In this document: positions 55,312-64,000 of the stretch, in pieces
Layout: the number at the start of each line of letters is the position of its first letter
Position numbering within the stretch: the stretch's first letter is position 1
Source of the DNA: Celeribacter ethanolicus
GTDB taxonomy: Bacteria > Pseudomonadota > Alphaproteobacteria > Rhodobacterales > Rhodobacteraceae
NCBI RefSeq assembly: GCF_001550095.1
Contig: NZ_LRUC01000007.1
Location: forward strand, 1-64,000
DNA length: 64,000 nt
Direction of reading: 5' to 3'
Program-made: the position numbers and the translations under genes
Notes under the pieces: model-generated
The model's database searches: none
What the model was told of the DNA's origin: nothing
The model's input: only the letters and a program-made list of their open reading frames with translations

Positions 55312-56463
55312 CTAATAGACGATCTGCGTAAGACTTTTTTCTTCCTCGAGGGGTAGGAAGAGATACAATTTTTTTAACGAGTCAGGCTTGTCTAATTCTA
55401 TTGGGATAATTGCACCCTTGTCATATTGGAAAATGCCATTCTCTCTATCTACTTTGGTGCGCCTTGAAATCTTTGTAAAATAACTAGTTAGCTCAATCAC
55501 TCTGTCGCGAATTATTTGAAATGTCGGATGACTCCAGTTTATTCCCGCTTTGTTCGAGGTCCAAGGCATGAGTTCTGGACGACCAAATATTTCGACAATA
55601 ACGCGGCACAAAGAAGCGTCTGGGTGTGGTGTGCCGGCTTTCCCGCTAAAATAGCCAACCTCCGGACCCTTTTCATGGGCAAGTATCAGTCTCTTGTTGC
55701 AATAAAAGTATACGCCATAGTTACCTTCCTTCGGATTTCGATCTGCGATCAATCCAGCAGTTATTTTTACATTTACAGTTTCCTCACTTGCTTCGACGGG
55801 TTGAATACTAAACTCCGCTGATCGAGGGGAGTAGTCGGGAGGATATGACCAATTATTAAAATTTTCTTGTAAGATAGGATTGCCATTAACCTTAATAAGA
55901 CATTGAGAATTAATAAAGTTTGCGTAAATTTCGCTTAGTCGATTTTCAAATGCGGTAACTTGGTCTGTAGTAAATCCTTGGCGCAGATTAGAAATATGAA
56001 CTTCTGTAGTTCCTAGTGAAATATCTGATATTTGCTTTGCAATAAGTGACCAATCCCTTTCTTCTGACAGCCATTCAGTGTCTACAACGATGGAATATGT
56101 TGGACCGTTAGCATGTCGACTTCTGATTTCGACCCGTTCTCCAAGAGCAACCCCCGCCCTCTTTCCACCAACACCAAAATTGCCGATTATCTCATTCTTC
56201 ACGTTCTCTCGGCTGGCGCCTGGGGCCACAAGTAGCTCTAATGCATCGGAAGGAACCCCTCCCGCATTGTCCGAAACCCGGATCATTTGTCGATCTACGC
56301 TCAGTAGGACATTTATTTCTAAGGGGGCTGACATTTCAGACATCAGCCAGTGATCAATTGCATTGTCAATCAGTTCGCACAGAGATGTGAGCAGAGAATA
56401 GTCCGCTATGATTGAGTGAAATAGTCGCTTTTGTGGTGTAGCATCGACGGGAAGTTGATCCAT
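55312..56463 (-). CDS. GHKL-type ATPase (Hsp90/MORC/MutL-like), possible defence protein
   Basis: 383 residues. N-box ELIDNAIDH (E30, N34), G1 box VSDNAGGVP (D65) and GNFGVGGKRAGVALG (about 94-108) make a complete Bergerat ATP-binding fold. There is no histidine-kinase phosphoacceptor domain, no membrane segment and no TOPRIM, so it is neither sensor kinase nor gyrase. The second half contains a transducer-like part (NYGVYFYCNKRLILAHEKG) with a Lys-like segment, recalling MORC and Hsp90-type ATPases. It heads a two-gene AT-rich operon with the HEPN protein. A role in defence is a hypothesis. Confidence 0.7.
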   Translation of the reverse strand: MDQLPVDATPQKRLFHSIIADYSLLTSLCELIDNAIDHWLMSEMSAPLEINVLLSVDRQMIRVSDNAGGVPSDALELLVAPGASRENVKNEIIGNFGVGGKRAGVALGERVEIRSRHANGPTYSIVVDTEWLSEERDWSLIAKQISDISLGTTEVHISNLRQGFTTDQVTAFENRLSEIYANFINSQCLIKVNGNPILQENFNNWSYPPDYSPRSAEFSIQPVEASEETVNVKITAGLIADRNPKEGNYGVYFYCNKRLILAHEKGPEVGYFSGKAGTPHPDASLCRVIVEIFGRPELMPWTSNKAGINWSHPTFQIIRDRVIELTSYFTKISRRTKVDRENGIFQYDKGAIIPIELDKPDSLKKLYLFLPLEEEKSLTQIVY

Positions 56464-56525
56464 AGAAATTGCCTTAAATTTTCTAAAAATCTACGATTAT
56501 CGGAGTGATACATTCAAGAAATTAA

Positions 56526-56942
56526 TCACCCCACCTTCCCCCGCAACTTCTTAACCTCCCCCCGTTCCTTCTTCGCCTTAATCCGCCGCTCGACCGACCC
56601 TTTCGTCGGCTTCGTCTTCACTCGCCGTTTCGGCACCACAAGCGCCTTGCGCACCAGTTCCGCCAGACGCTCTCGCGCGATCTCCCTATTCCGCGCCTGC
56701 GACCGGGTCTCTTCGACCTGAATGACAATCGCCCCCTCCTTGGTCCAGCGCCGCCCCGCCAGACGGCGCAGGCGGTTTTTCACAGGCTCCGGCAGGTTCG
56801 GCGAGCGCGCCGCTTCGAACCGCAATTCGACCGCTGTGGAGACCTTGTTCACATTCTGCCCACCAGGACCGGAGGAGCGGACGAACTGCTCGGTGATCTC
56901 CCAATCGGCGATCTCGATCTGGTCGGTGACGGTGAGGGGCAT
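56526..56942 (-). CDS. arfB: Alternative ribosome-rescue factor ArfB (YaeJ)
   Basis: 138 residues. The release-factor loop VRSSGPGGQNVNKVSTAVEL carries the GGQ motif near residue 28, and the basic tail (RVKTKPTKGSVERRIKAKKERG) is the part that enters the empty mRNA channel. It hydrolyses peptidyl-tRNA on stalled ribosomes. It stands alone next to the AT-rich island. Confidence 0.93.
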   Translation of the reverse strand: MPLTVTDQIEIADWEITEQFVRSSGPGGQNVNKVSTAVELRFEAARSPNLPEPVKNRLRRLAGRRWTKEGAIVIQVEETRSQARNREIARERLAELVRKALVVPKRRVKTKPTKGSVERRIKAKKERGEVKKLRGKVG

Positions 56943-57082
56943 GGCGATGATCCGGCGAGTTCAGGGGCAGATCAGGGGGAATACCTGACGAAAAAAGATG
57001 ACATACGGAAGTCCGACGCAAAGCCGACGTATATCCGACAGGGGCAAAAAGGGCAAAACCGGGGGCGAAAGGGCAGACACGG

Positions 57083-57108
57083 AAAAGGGCTGCCAGATAG
57101 AGCAGCCC
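57083..57108 (-). terminator. Rho-independent terminator downstream of the short ORF
   Basis: Read on the minus strand: a perfect 7-bp stem (57102-57108 with 57087-57093), 8-base loop, then four T residues. It could end a transcript starting near 57270 that carries the 18-codon frame. Confidence 0.6.
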
Positions 57109-57177
57109 TCCGAGATCTCAGGAGATGGGGTCAGTTAGGACACCCAATCAGGAGTGTTTCACTCTAGAAGATTGCCT

Positions 57178-57234
57178 CTAGGTGGCGGCCCCCCCGACTG
57201 TCTTGACCTCGCTCTCCAACATCACTCTAGACAC
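57178..57234 (-). CDS. 18-codon small ORF with extended Shine-Dalgarno
   Basis: GTG at 57234 opens MSRVMLESEVKTVGGAAT and stops at TAG 57180-57178. Six bases upstream is AAAGGAGGTGG, complementary to the 16S rRNA tail over about nine bases, the strongest ribosome binding site I noticed in the window. The 361-base region 56943-57304 has no other gene, and a terminator lies ~70 bases downstream, so this may be a leader peptide or a dual-function small RNA. I have a vague memory of similar short frames in this order but cannot verify it. Confidence 0.5.
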   Translation of the reverse strand: MSRVMLESEVKTVGGAAT

Positions 57235-57304
57235 TGGACCACCTCCTTTCGATGAATTGCCGATAAGATAATGGTGGCACAGATTTGGTATATAGCAAGT
57301 TAAT

Positions 57305-57946
57305 TTATACCATACGTGCGGTAAGACGCCCAACAATGAGGCGAAAAGGCACGAGAGCGATCAAAGCGAGGGCAAGTTTGACACACCAATCGGCCACCGC
57401 GAGTGAAATCCAGAGCGGCACGGGCGCGCCGACCAGAAGGAACGGCACAGAGTCCCAGGCCCAGGAGACCTCCATATCGGCGGCCTCGCCAAAGATGTGG
57501 ATGTTCTGCGAAAACGCGATGCCAAAGAAGATCGCAGTGTCGAGCGCAGAACCGATGATCGAGGAGGCAAACGGCGCTTTCCACCAAGACCCCTGCCGCA
57601 GCCGGTCGAACACGAACACATCCGTGAGCTGGGCGATCAGGAAGGCAATGGCGGACCCCACGGCGACACGCAGCGCGACCGCCTGATAGGTATAACCATC
57701 GCCTTGCAGGGTGATCTGCGTGCCGATGAGGCTACAGACGATCCCGGTGACAAAGCCCGCAAGGATGACCTTGCGCGCGGAGGCGACGCCATAGACACGG
57801 TTCATCACGTCGGTGACGAGAAAGGCGAAGGGATAGGTGAAGGCCCCCCATGTCAGAAGCCCATCCGCGATGAGGAACTGCACGAGGATATTAGAGGCCA
57901 CGACAATGGCGGCCATGGCGAGAACGCCAGGAAGGATACGATTCAT
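57305..57946 (-). CDS. yhhQ: Queuosine precursor transporter (YhhQ/VUT family)
   Basis: 213 residues with about six membrane helices. Family segments: TWGAFTYPFAFLVTDVMNRVYG near residue 35, VAVGSAIAFLIAQLTDVFVFDRL and SSIIGSALDTAIFFGIAF. These proteins import preQ0/preQ1 for tRNA queuosine modification. The ATG at 57946 is followed by a typical hydrophobic N-terminus. Single gene, possibly transcribed from the gap at 57947-58039. Confidence 0.9.
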   Translation of the reverse strand: MNRILPGVLAMAAIVVASNILVQFLIADGLLTWGAFTYPFAFLVTDVMNRVYGVASARKVILAGFVTGIVCSLIGTQITLQGDGYTYQAVALRVAVGSAIAFLIAQLTDVFVFDRLRQGSWWKAPFASSIIGSALDTAIFFGIAFSQNIHIFGEAADMEVSWAWDSVPFLLVGAPVPLWISLAVADWCVKLALALIALVPFRLIVGRLTARMV

Positions 57947-58039
57947 GATGTGACCCGTTTTTTATCGAAGGTGACGGCAACTCGGCCCCATTTTGGGGCG
58001 GTGCGGCGGTCTAACCCCGGCCCGGAAACAAATCAAGTG

Positions 58040-58921
58040 TTATTCCGCGACCCGGTAATCGACGAATTCCGTGCGTTGAAAGAACTTGAAATTATCGTCG
58101 GAGACCATGGTCACCCGTACATCCTCGGGCGTGCCCCAGACGGCGATGCCTTCGAGATTGTCATGGGTACCGGTCAGGGTGCGCAGCAAAACCTGTTCAT
58201 TCTCCGGCCCATCCGGGCCAAGATCGAACCGCCGTACCCGAGTGGCAAAACCCAGTCCGGTGAACCAGCGTTCCAAAAGATAAAGCCGCCCGTCCGGTCC
58301 GATATCGAGCCCCACCGGCAGGAAATCCGTGGTGCCGTCGCGCGGGACCGACCAGGGCTGATCCCATCCCGAACCGGGCCGATAGCGGTAGAGCGGAAAG
58401 GGCCGGGTCATCTCGCCGGAGCGCTCGGGAAGCGTATAGAGCGTTCCGTCGCGAGCCACGGCCAGCCCTTCGAGCGACGAGTTCGTCTGCATGCCTTTGA
58501 AATCCGGGTGACTGGGCAGATCGGTCAGCCATCCGGTTTCCGGATCCATCTGTGCCACCCGGTGATGGCCTTCGAACGACAGAAACACCTTGCCCGTATC
58601 CGAAACCGCAATCCCTTCGCTGTCGTCATCGTAGCGCGGCAGAGGTTTGCCTTCCGAGGTCAAAAATCCTTGCGCGGTGCGGACATAAACGCCTTTGACG
58701 ACGCCTTTTTCATTGCGTTTCAGATCGCCGTGAAACAGCATTGCCCGGTCCGACAGGGCCCAGAACGACAGCCCGTCCCCGGACAGATCAAGGCCGGACA
58801 GACCACCGACACGCGCGTCCGCGGCGGTCCATGTATAAGACCCGAGATATTTCAGCTCCGCCGCCTGTGAAAGCTGGGGCAGAGCGCTCGCGATCAACGC
58901 GAGGACAAGACGGCGGAACAT
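58040..58921 (-). CDS. Exported esterase-like/phytase-like beta-propeller protein
   Basis: 293 residues from ATG 58921 ([20 protein letters not shown]), which supplies a signal peptide; the start overlaps the mepA 3' end by 28 bases. The mature part is beta-rich with [39 protein letters not shown] and [10 protein letters not shown], a pattern of the phytase-like/esterase-like propeller family (PF13449). Enzymatic activity is not established for most members. Probably co-transcribed with mepA. Confidence 0.8.
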   Translation of the reverse strand: MFRRLVLALIASALPQLSQAAELKYLGSYTWTAADARVGGLSGLDLSGDGLSFWALSDRAMLFHGDLKRNEKGVVKGVYVRTAQGFLTSEGKPLPRYDDDSEGIAVSDTGKVFLSFEGHHRVAQMDPETGWLTDLPSHPDFKGMQTNSSLEGLAVARDGTLYTLPERSGEMTRPFPLYRYRPGSGWDQPWSVPRDGTTDFLPVGLDIGPDGRLYLLERWFTGLGFATRVRRFDLGPDGPENEQVLLRTLTGTHDNLEGIAVWGTPEDVRVTMVSDDNFKFFQRTEFVDYRVAE

Positions 58922-59802
58922 TGTGCGGGCAGCGTTGCGAGTGTGATCGGAGGTTTCGGTTTCGCGGGCTTGGCATTGGGATCGGGCGGCGGCGGGTTGA
59001 GGATGTTGTTCACCCATTCCTGCGCATCGTCACACCCGTCACCTGGCGGGGGTGCCGCCTGATCCGTGCAATATTTGTCGCCCTTGGGGCAGTTCAGCCG
59101 GACGTGGAAATGATAGTGATGTCCCCACCAGGGTCGGATTTTCCGAAGCCAGCTCCGGTCGCCTTTTTCGTCCTTGCACATTTGCACTTTCGCGCCGGGA
59201 AAGACGAAAATCCGCGACACGCGCGGGTCGGAGGCAGCAGCCTTGAGAATCTCGTGATGCGCCCGTGTCCAGCTCGCATTGGTATAGGCACCGGAGGTGC
59301 GCTGCATCGAGATCGACGACAGGCTTTCGCGTTCGGCGCGCGTCAGATCGAGCCGTGTCGCCGGCAACATCCAGATATCGGCATCGAGCCCGATCTGGTG
59401 GCTCGCATGGCCCGACGACATCGGCCCGCCGCGCGGCTGGCTCATGTCACCGATATAGATGCCGTTCCAGCCGGGCTGTGCGGCGGCTTTGCGGGACAGG
59501 TCTTCAAGAAAATCGACGAGAACCGGCTGACCCCAGTTACGGTTGCGCGACAGGCGCATGGCCTGCCATGTCGGTCCGGTTTCAGGAAGCTGCGACGCCC
59601 CGGCAAGACAGCCCTGCGCATAGCTGCCGAACGATTCGGGGACTTGTCGCGAGGGCAAGGCGATGGGGCCGAACAGGTCCTTGGCCGGACGGTGATCCGA
59701 CGAGGAGACCGAGACTTTCGGCGTCGGCGCGCTGTCCTTTTCACCGCTCACACAGGCGGCCAAAGTCGCGACCAGAGCCAGGCTCAACCATTTACGCATC
59801 AT
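58894..59802 (-). CDS. mepA: Penicillin-insensitive murein endopeptidase MepA (lipoprotein)
   Basis: 302 residues. The lipobox TLAAC with Cys17 predicts a lipoprotein. LAS-type zinc peptidase motifs are [15 protein letters not shown] (HxxxxxxD) and [11 protein letters not shown] (HxH). The proline-rich end extends past the catalytic domain. It cleaves D-Ala-mDAP cross-links in peptidoglycan. Its start overlaps the MFS gene stop by 11 bases, so the operon is MFS-mepA-phytase-like. Confidence 0.92.
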   Translation of the reverse strand: MMRKWLSLALVATLAACVSGEKDSAPTPKVSVSSSDHRPAKDLFGPIALPSRQVPESFGSYAQGCLAGASQLPETGPTWQAMRLSRNRNWGQPVLVDFLEDLSRKAAAQPGWNGIYIGDMSQPRGGPMSSGHASHQIGLDADIWMLPATRLDLTRAERESLSSISMQRTSGAYTNASWTRAHHEILKAAASDPRVSRIFVFPGAKVQMCKDEKGDRSWLRKIRPWWGHHYHFHVRLNCPKGDKYCTDQAAPPPGDGCDDAQEWVNNILNPPPPDPNAKPAKPKPPITLATLPAQCSAVLSSR

Positions 59803-61174
59803 CAGGGACCTTTGTACCTTCCGGATGCACCCAAGCTAACAGCACCAGCCCCAGAATGAAAAGGGCGATGAGCGGAGTGATGCCGAGGCGTTGAGAATTC
59901 GTGACATCCGACACCACGGCGATCAGTGCCGGTGCGAGGAAGGTGGTCGCCTTGCCCGAAAGTGCGAAGAGGCCGAAAGCCTCGGTCATGCGTTCCGGGT
60001 CGGCCTGTCGTACCATCATCGTGCGGGACGCCGACTGGATGACGCCAGCCACGGCGCCAAGCACCGCGCCGCAGATGTAGAACGCGACATCCGGCAGTTT
60101 ACTCCCCGCTTCGACCGGCATGAACAGCACACTTTCACGGGTGATGGTCAGGATCACGAGACAGACGCTCACCAGCACGGCGATGGAAAAGAGGATCACC
60201 GGTTTCGGTCCGACCCTCTGGTCTGCAATGCCGCCGAAATAGGTAAAGATCGCCCCGGTGAACGCGGCCAGAATGCCGAAGACGCCGATCTGCACGACGC
60301 TCCATTCCAGCGCGCCAAGCGCATAAATGCCGCCGAAGGTGAACACCCCGTTCAGCGCATCGCGATAGAACATCGAAGCGCCGAGAAAGGCGAAAAGCGA
60401 ACGCCGCTTCGGCAGGCTGCGCAGGGTTTTCATCAACTCCTCGATGCTGCGACCGATCGCCCCCGGTTGTGAAGGCACCGTACTTTTCGGCTCCCGCACC
60501 CAGAGAAAGAACGGCACCATCGAGATCACGAACCACAGCGCCACGAAAGGTCCGACAAACCGCGTGCCTTCGCGCGTCGCGGGATCGAGGCCGAACAGGG
60601 GTGCCGTGCCCAACAGTGTGACGCCCGCGGCATTCTCCGCAAAGAGCAGGAGCATGATCACCAGCGCGACGATCCCGCCGACATAGCCCCAGGCCCAGCC
60701 ATTGCCGGAGATCTTGCCAATCTCCTCTCGGCTGCCCAGAGCGGGCAGAAGCGCATTGGTGAAAATCGTGGTGAATTCGACCCCGATCAGGCCCAAAGCG
60801 AAGAAAATCAGCACCAGAACGGTGGGGAAATCCTCCGGTGAGGCGATCCAGAGCCCCGCCGATCCGATCACGTAAAGCGCGGAAAACAGCCAGATCCAGG
60901 GCATCCGCCGTTTGCTCTCATCGGCGATGGCGCCCAAAACCGGCGCGGACAGGGCAATCATCAGCCCCGCAGCGGTCAGCCCGTAGCCCCAGATCGACTG
61001 CGCCTCCGCCTTGGCATGCGCGGCATCCATGCCGCCCGCCGTCAGATGGGCGATCACCTGTTCGGCAAAATAAGGCCCGAAAATGAAGGTGAGGATCAGA
61101 GTGTGAAAGGGCTGCGTCGCCCAGTCGTACATCATCCAGCCCCAGATGCGCTTGCGATGGCTCGGTTCCGCCAT
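59792..61174 (-). CDS. MFS transporter, UMF1/Atg22-like
   Basis: 460 residues with about 12 membrane helices. The opening RKRIWGWMMYDWATQPFHTLILTFIF is diagnostic for the UMF1 (Atg22-like) branch of the major facilitator superfamily; loops such as APVLGAIADESKRRMPW follow. In eukaryotes the family exports amino acids from vacuoles; bacterial substrates are unknown. First gene of the operon with mepA. Confidence 0.85.
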   Translation of the reverse strand: MAEPSHRKRIWGWMMYDWATQPFHTLILTFIFGPYFAEQVIAHLTAGGMDAAHAKAEAQSIWGYGLTAAGLMIALSAPVLGAIADESKRRMPWIWLFSALYVIGSAGLWIASPEDFPTVLVLIFFALGLIGVEFTTIFTNALLPALGSREEIGKISGNGWAWGYVGGIVALVIMLLLFAENAAGVTLLGTAPLFGLDPATREGTRFVGPFVALWFVISMVPFFLWVREPKSTVPSQPGAIGRSIEELMKTLRSLPKRRSLFAFLGASMFYRDALNGVFTFGGIYALGALEWSVVQIGVFGILAAFTGAIFTYFGGIADQRVGPKPVILFSIAVLVSVCLVILTITRESVLFMPVEAGSKLPDVAFYICGAVLGAVAGVIQSASRTMMVRQADPERMTEAFGLFALSGKATTFLAPALIAVVSDVTNSQRLGITPLIALFILGLVLLAWVHPEGTKVPDDA

Positions 61175-61263
61175 GTGCCTGTCCCTCTCGCCTCAGTTGC
61201 GGCGATAGAACAGGCAAAGTGCTGCGCACGCAACGCTTAAAGCGTCACGCCTTTAAGATGCGT

Positions 61264-61797
61264 TTATCGTGTGGGCGGCCAGGGCCGTGTGTCATCCGCC
61301 GCAATCCAGTTTTTCACCCAGTCCGGAAGCTCCGGACTTTCGACCCCCGGTTCCAGCCGTTCCAAAATCTCTCTGGGCGGCACCATCCGGCGGTTTTTGA
61401 GCACCGCGCCACGGATCAGGACGTGATTGCAGCATTCGCCTTTCCGGTCCCACATCGACTGTTCGATATAGAGGAACTTGTCGTCGAACCCGATCGGTGT
61501 CGTCACCATGTCGACGGTCTGGAACGTCGTCACCCGGCGGCGATAGCGCACGGAGGCCCCCGCGACCGCCATACCGAACCCACCCTCTTTCGCGGCCTTC
61601 GCCGTGCCGTTGCGGATCGACATCGGCACCCGGCCAAGGTCAAAGATTGTTAAGGTTCTGCCGTTATTCAGTTCCAGCCACAGGTCAATGTCCCAGGGCA
61701 TGCAGATATGCCGGGAATAATGCGGCTCGAAGAGGCCGAGTTTGGGCGCGTTTTTATATTTCCACGCCTGATAGAACATGCGGACGAAAGGATACAT
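61264..61797 (-). CDS. Hotdog-fold acyl-CoA thioesterase-like protein
   Basis: 177 residues from ATG 61797 (MYPFVRMFYQAWK); a GTG nine bases earlier is possible. Hotdog features: PWDIDLWLELNNGRTLTIFDLGR near residue 35 and a beta stretch RYRRRVTTFQTVDMVT. This matches the 4HBT-type thioesterase family proteins of this order, which cleave acyl-CoA or act on unknown thioesters. Divergent from the YggT gene with a 145-base gap. Confidence 0.75.
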   Translation of the reverse strand: MYPFVRMFYQAWKYKNAPKLGLFEPHYSRHICMPWDIDLWLELNNGRTLTIFDLGRVPMSIRNGTAKAAKEGGFGMAVAGASVRYRRRVTTFQTVDMVTTPIGFDDKFLYIEQSMWDRKGECCNHVLIRGAVLKNRRMVPPREILERLEPGVESPELPDWVKNWIAADDTRPWPPTR

Positions 61798-61942
61798 ATG
61801 CGCCACTGTCTTGCTGCGGGCGCAAAGGTCAAGTCGAACGTTGCGGCACAGGTTGCGGCAGAGGGAGGCGACGGGCGCTCTTGTGCGACCGGGACAGAGA
61901 CCTTAGGTGAGAGAACGACCGTTAATTTGGGAACCTGAACAT

Positions 61943-62230
61943 ATGCTGTCTTTGATGCAAATCCTGCTGATGATCCTCGGCGTCGTGAAATTCGTCATGA
62001 TCGTTCAGATCATCATGAGCTGGCTGATCAATTTTCAGGTGCTCAACGTGCGCCAACCCTTGGTCTATCAGATCTGGGAAGGCCTCTCCCGCCTTCTCGA
62101 GCCGGTCTATCGTCCGATCCGCAAAATTCTGCCGCCGATGAGCGGGCTCGACCTTGCGCCCCTAGTGGCCTTCATCGCGATCTATGCGATCGAGCGGATC
62201 ATCTACAACAACGCTGGCATGTTCTACTAA
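61943..62230 (+). CDS. YggT family membrane protein
   Basis: 95 residues from ATG 61943 (an in-frame ATG at 61907 would add a poorly hydrophobic extension). Two membrane segments: LSLMQILLMILGVVKFVMIV and LAPLVAFIAIYAIERIIY, with the family loop LLEPVYRPIRKILPPMSGLDL between them. YggT proteins are linked to osmotic protection or cell-division scaffolding in other bacteria; function not settled. Confidence 0.88.
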   Translation: MLSLMQILLMILGVVKFVMIVQIIMSWLINFQVLNVRQPLVYQIWEGLSRLLEPVYRPIRKILPPMSGLDLAPLVAFIAIYAIERIIYNNAGMFY

Positions 62231-62303
62231 GACGTCCCGGAAAGCCCCTTGAGCCTCGCGCCCCCGCGTGCGATTCTGTCGCCAATCATAAAGAGCAGGC
62301 GAC

Positions 62304-64000
62304 ATGGACACGGCACAGGGGCGTTTACAGGGGCTTTTATCCTCCGTTTTCGGATTTGACGATTTCCGCCCCGGTCAGGCGGAGATCGTGGAGGCCGTGG
62401 TCGCCGGGCGTGATGTCTTGGCCATCATGCCCACAGGCGGCGGCAAATCGCTTTGTTTCCAACTCCCCGCTCTGGTGCGCGACGGTCTGACCGTTGTCAT
62501 CTCGCCGCTGATCGCCCTCATGCGCGATCAGGTGCAGGGGCTTCAGGCCGCCGGTGTCGCCGCCGGTGCGCTGACCTCCGGCAATACCGAAGAGGAAAAC
62601 GACGCGGTCTTCAACGCGCTCTCCCGCGGTGAGCTGAAACTCCTCTACATGGCCCCCGAACGCCTCGCCTCCGGTGGCACCCTGCCGATGCTGCGCCGCG
62701 CGAACGTGTCGCTGATTGCGGTGGATGAGGCCCACTGCGTCTCGCAATGGGGCCATGATTTCCGCCCCGATTATCTTCGCATCGGCGATCTGAAACGCGC
62801 GCTGGGCGTGCCGCTCGCGGCCTTCACCGCCACCGCCGACGAGGAAACTCAGGCGGAGATCGTCACCCGCCTGTTCGATGGCACCCAACCCGAAAGTTTC
62901 CTGCGTGGGTTTGACCGGCCGAACATCCACCTCGCCTTTGCCGTCAAGGACAGCCCCCGTCGCCAGATCCTCGATTTCGCCTCCGCCCGCAAAGGCCAGT
63001 CCGGCATCGTCTATTGCGGCACGCGGGCCAAGACCGAAAGCCTTGCCAAGGCGCTCTCCGACGCCGGGCACCTGGCCCTCGCCTATCACGGCGGGATGGA
63101 GCCAGATCGTCGGCGCGAGGTCGAACGCCGCTTTCAACAGGAAGACGAGCTGATCGTCGTCGCCACCATCGCTTTCGGCATGGGGATCGACAAACCGGAC
63201 ATCCGTTGGGTGGCCCATGCCGATCTGCCGAAATCCGTCGAGGGCTATTATCAGGAAATCGGTCGTGCCGGTCGCGACGGCGCGCCCGCCGAAACGCTCA
63301 CGCTCTTCGGCCCCGATGACATTCGTTTCCGCCGCACTCAGATCGACGAAAGTCTCGCGCCGCCCGAGCGCCGTGCCGCCGATCATGCCCGTCTCAACGC
63401 GTTGTTGGGGTTGGCGGAAGCGCAGGTTTGCCGCCGTCAGACGCTTCTGAAATTCTTCGGCGAAGAGGCCGCGCCCTGTGGCAATTGCGATCTCTGCGAC
63501 AGCCCGCCGGAGATTTTCGATGGCACCACGGCGGTGCGCAAAGCGCTTTCTGCCGTTCTGCGCTGCGATCAGGGCTTTGGCGCAGGGCATCTCATTGACG
63601 TTCTGACCGGCAACCTGACCGACAAGGTGCGGCAGTGGAACCACGACCAGCTTTCGGTGTTCGGCATTGGCAAGGAGTATGACAAGCGCCAGTGGAACGC
63701 GATTTTCCGGCAGATGATGGGCGCTGACCTTCTGCGCCCCGACCCGGAACGCCATGGTGCGCTCTATATGACCGAACCGGCGATGCCGATCCTCAAGGGC
63801 GAAGCGAGCATCACGCTGCGCAAGGATACGCTGGCCAAGGCCCGAAAAGGCCCGGTCGCCAAGGCATTGGTGTCCGAGGAAGATGCGCCGCTTCTCTCCG
63901 CGCTCAAGGCGAAACGCCGCGCGCTGGCCGAAGAGGCCCGCGTGCCCGCCTATGTGGTCTTTGCCGACCGGACCCTGATCGAGATGGCGGAAAAACGTCC
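62304..64000 (+). CDS. recQ: ATP-dependent DNA helicase RecQ (cut by window end)
   Basis: Starts at ATG 62304 and stays open for 565 codons to the last base. Motif 0/I: FRPGQAEIVEAVV and MPTGGGKSLCFQLPA; motif II VDEAHCVSQWGHDFRPDY; motifs V/VI TIAFGMGIDKPDIRWV and YYQEIGRAGRDG. The zinc module (CRRQTLLKFFGE, CGNCDLC) and the winged-helix RQC domain follow; the HRDC domain begins near the edge. It unwinds DNA 3'-5' in RecF-pathway repair. Confidence 0.96.
   Translation, partial: MDTAQGRLQGLLSSVFGFDDFRPGQAEIVEAVVAGRDVLAIMPTGGGKSLCFQLPALVRDGLTVVISPLIALMRDQVQGLQAAGVAAGALTSGNTEEENDAVFNALSRGELKLLYMAPERLASGGTLPMLRRANVSLIAVDEAHCVSQWGHDFRPDYLRIGDLKRALGVPLAAFTATADEETQAEIVTRLFDGTQPESFLRGFDRPNIHLAFAVKDSPRRQILDFASARKGQSGIVYCGTRAKTESLAKALSDAGHLALAYHGGMEPDRRREVERRFQQEDELIVVATIAFGMGIDKPDIRWVAHADLPKSVEGYYQEIGRAGRDGAPAETLTLFGPDDIRFRRTQIDESLAPPERRAADHARLNALLGLAEAQVCRRQTLLKFFGEEAAPCGNCDLCDSPPEIFDGTTAVRKALSAVLRCDQGFGAGHLIDVLTGNLTDKVRQWNHDQLSVFGIGKEYDKRQWNAIFRQMMGADLLRPDPERHGALYMTEPAMPILKGEASITLRKDTLAKARKGPVAKALVSEEDAPLLSALKAKRRALAEEARVPAYVVFADRTLIEMAEKR

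Overview
The window looks like chromosomal DNA from a member of the Rhodobacterales (Roseobacter/Rhodobacter group, Alphaproteobacteria). The evidence is the gene order ubiB-ubiE | mutM-enoyl-CoA hydratase-rpsT-dnaA-dnaN-recF-gyrB, the style of the flagellar proteins (short FlgN and rod-binding proteins, FliK, FlgD), serralysin-type RTX proteins, and high-GC coding DNA throughout except in two islands. I cannot name the genus. No rRNA, tRNA or CRISPR array was seen.

Layout. 1-9.15 kb is a mosaic of mobile and decaying DNA. It holds the end of an IS1182-type transposase, a wrecked type VI secretion adaptor (DUF4123) running into an effector with a C-terminal HExxH toxin domain and a probable immunity gene, and scattered pieces of one very large uncharacterised gene. 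It also holds a Tn7/Mu-like transposase (missing its first catalytic Asp) with its AAA+ partner, two copies of a 202-bp transposon end, and a highly structured non-coding segment leading into a small membrane-protein gene. This mosaic stops at a 32-codon remnant of motB, so it has broken into a flagellar cluster (flgN, flgJ-like, fliK, flgD; 9.15-13.06 kb). 13.1-26.7 kb is housekeeping: a kinase-like protein, ubiquinone synthesis (ubiB, ubiE), DNA repair (mutM), rpsT, and the replication genes dnaA, dnaN, recF and gyrB, with a VOC/LysE gene pair between recF and gyrB.

26.7-49 kb is a surface-polysaccharide region interrupted by secreted RTX proteins. It encodes an ABC capsule exporter (KpsM, KpsT, KpsE-like, with kpsM about 5 kb from kpsT), UDP-galactopyranose mutase with two galactofuranosyltransferase-like enzymes, a sulfotransferase-like protein, several glycosyltransferases and methyltransferases, and wecB/wecC for UDP-ManNAcA. 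Together these suggest a galactofuranose- and ManNAcA-containing glycan. Between them are an RTX beta-propeller-like protein, a small secreted protein and a serralysin (37.1-41.6 kb); the two RTX genes share a colinear 543-bp 3' block.

49-64 kb is mixed housekeeping: trhO, a Deg-type protease, an NAD-salvage run (pncA-SulP transporter-pncB), arfB, a queuosine-precursor transporter, mepA, an MFS carrier, a thioesterase, YggT and recQ (cut by the window end). Inserted exactly at the 3' end of pncB is an AT-rich two-gene island (54.9-56.5 kb) pairing a GHKL-type ATPase with a small HEPN-motif protein. It is the best candidate here for an undescribed defence-type system. Other second-look items are the structured RNA at 6.84-7.06 kb, the duplicated transposon ends, and an 18-codon ORF with an extended ribosome binding site at 57.2 kb.
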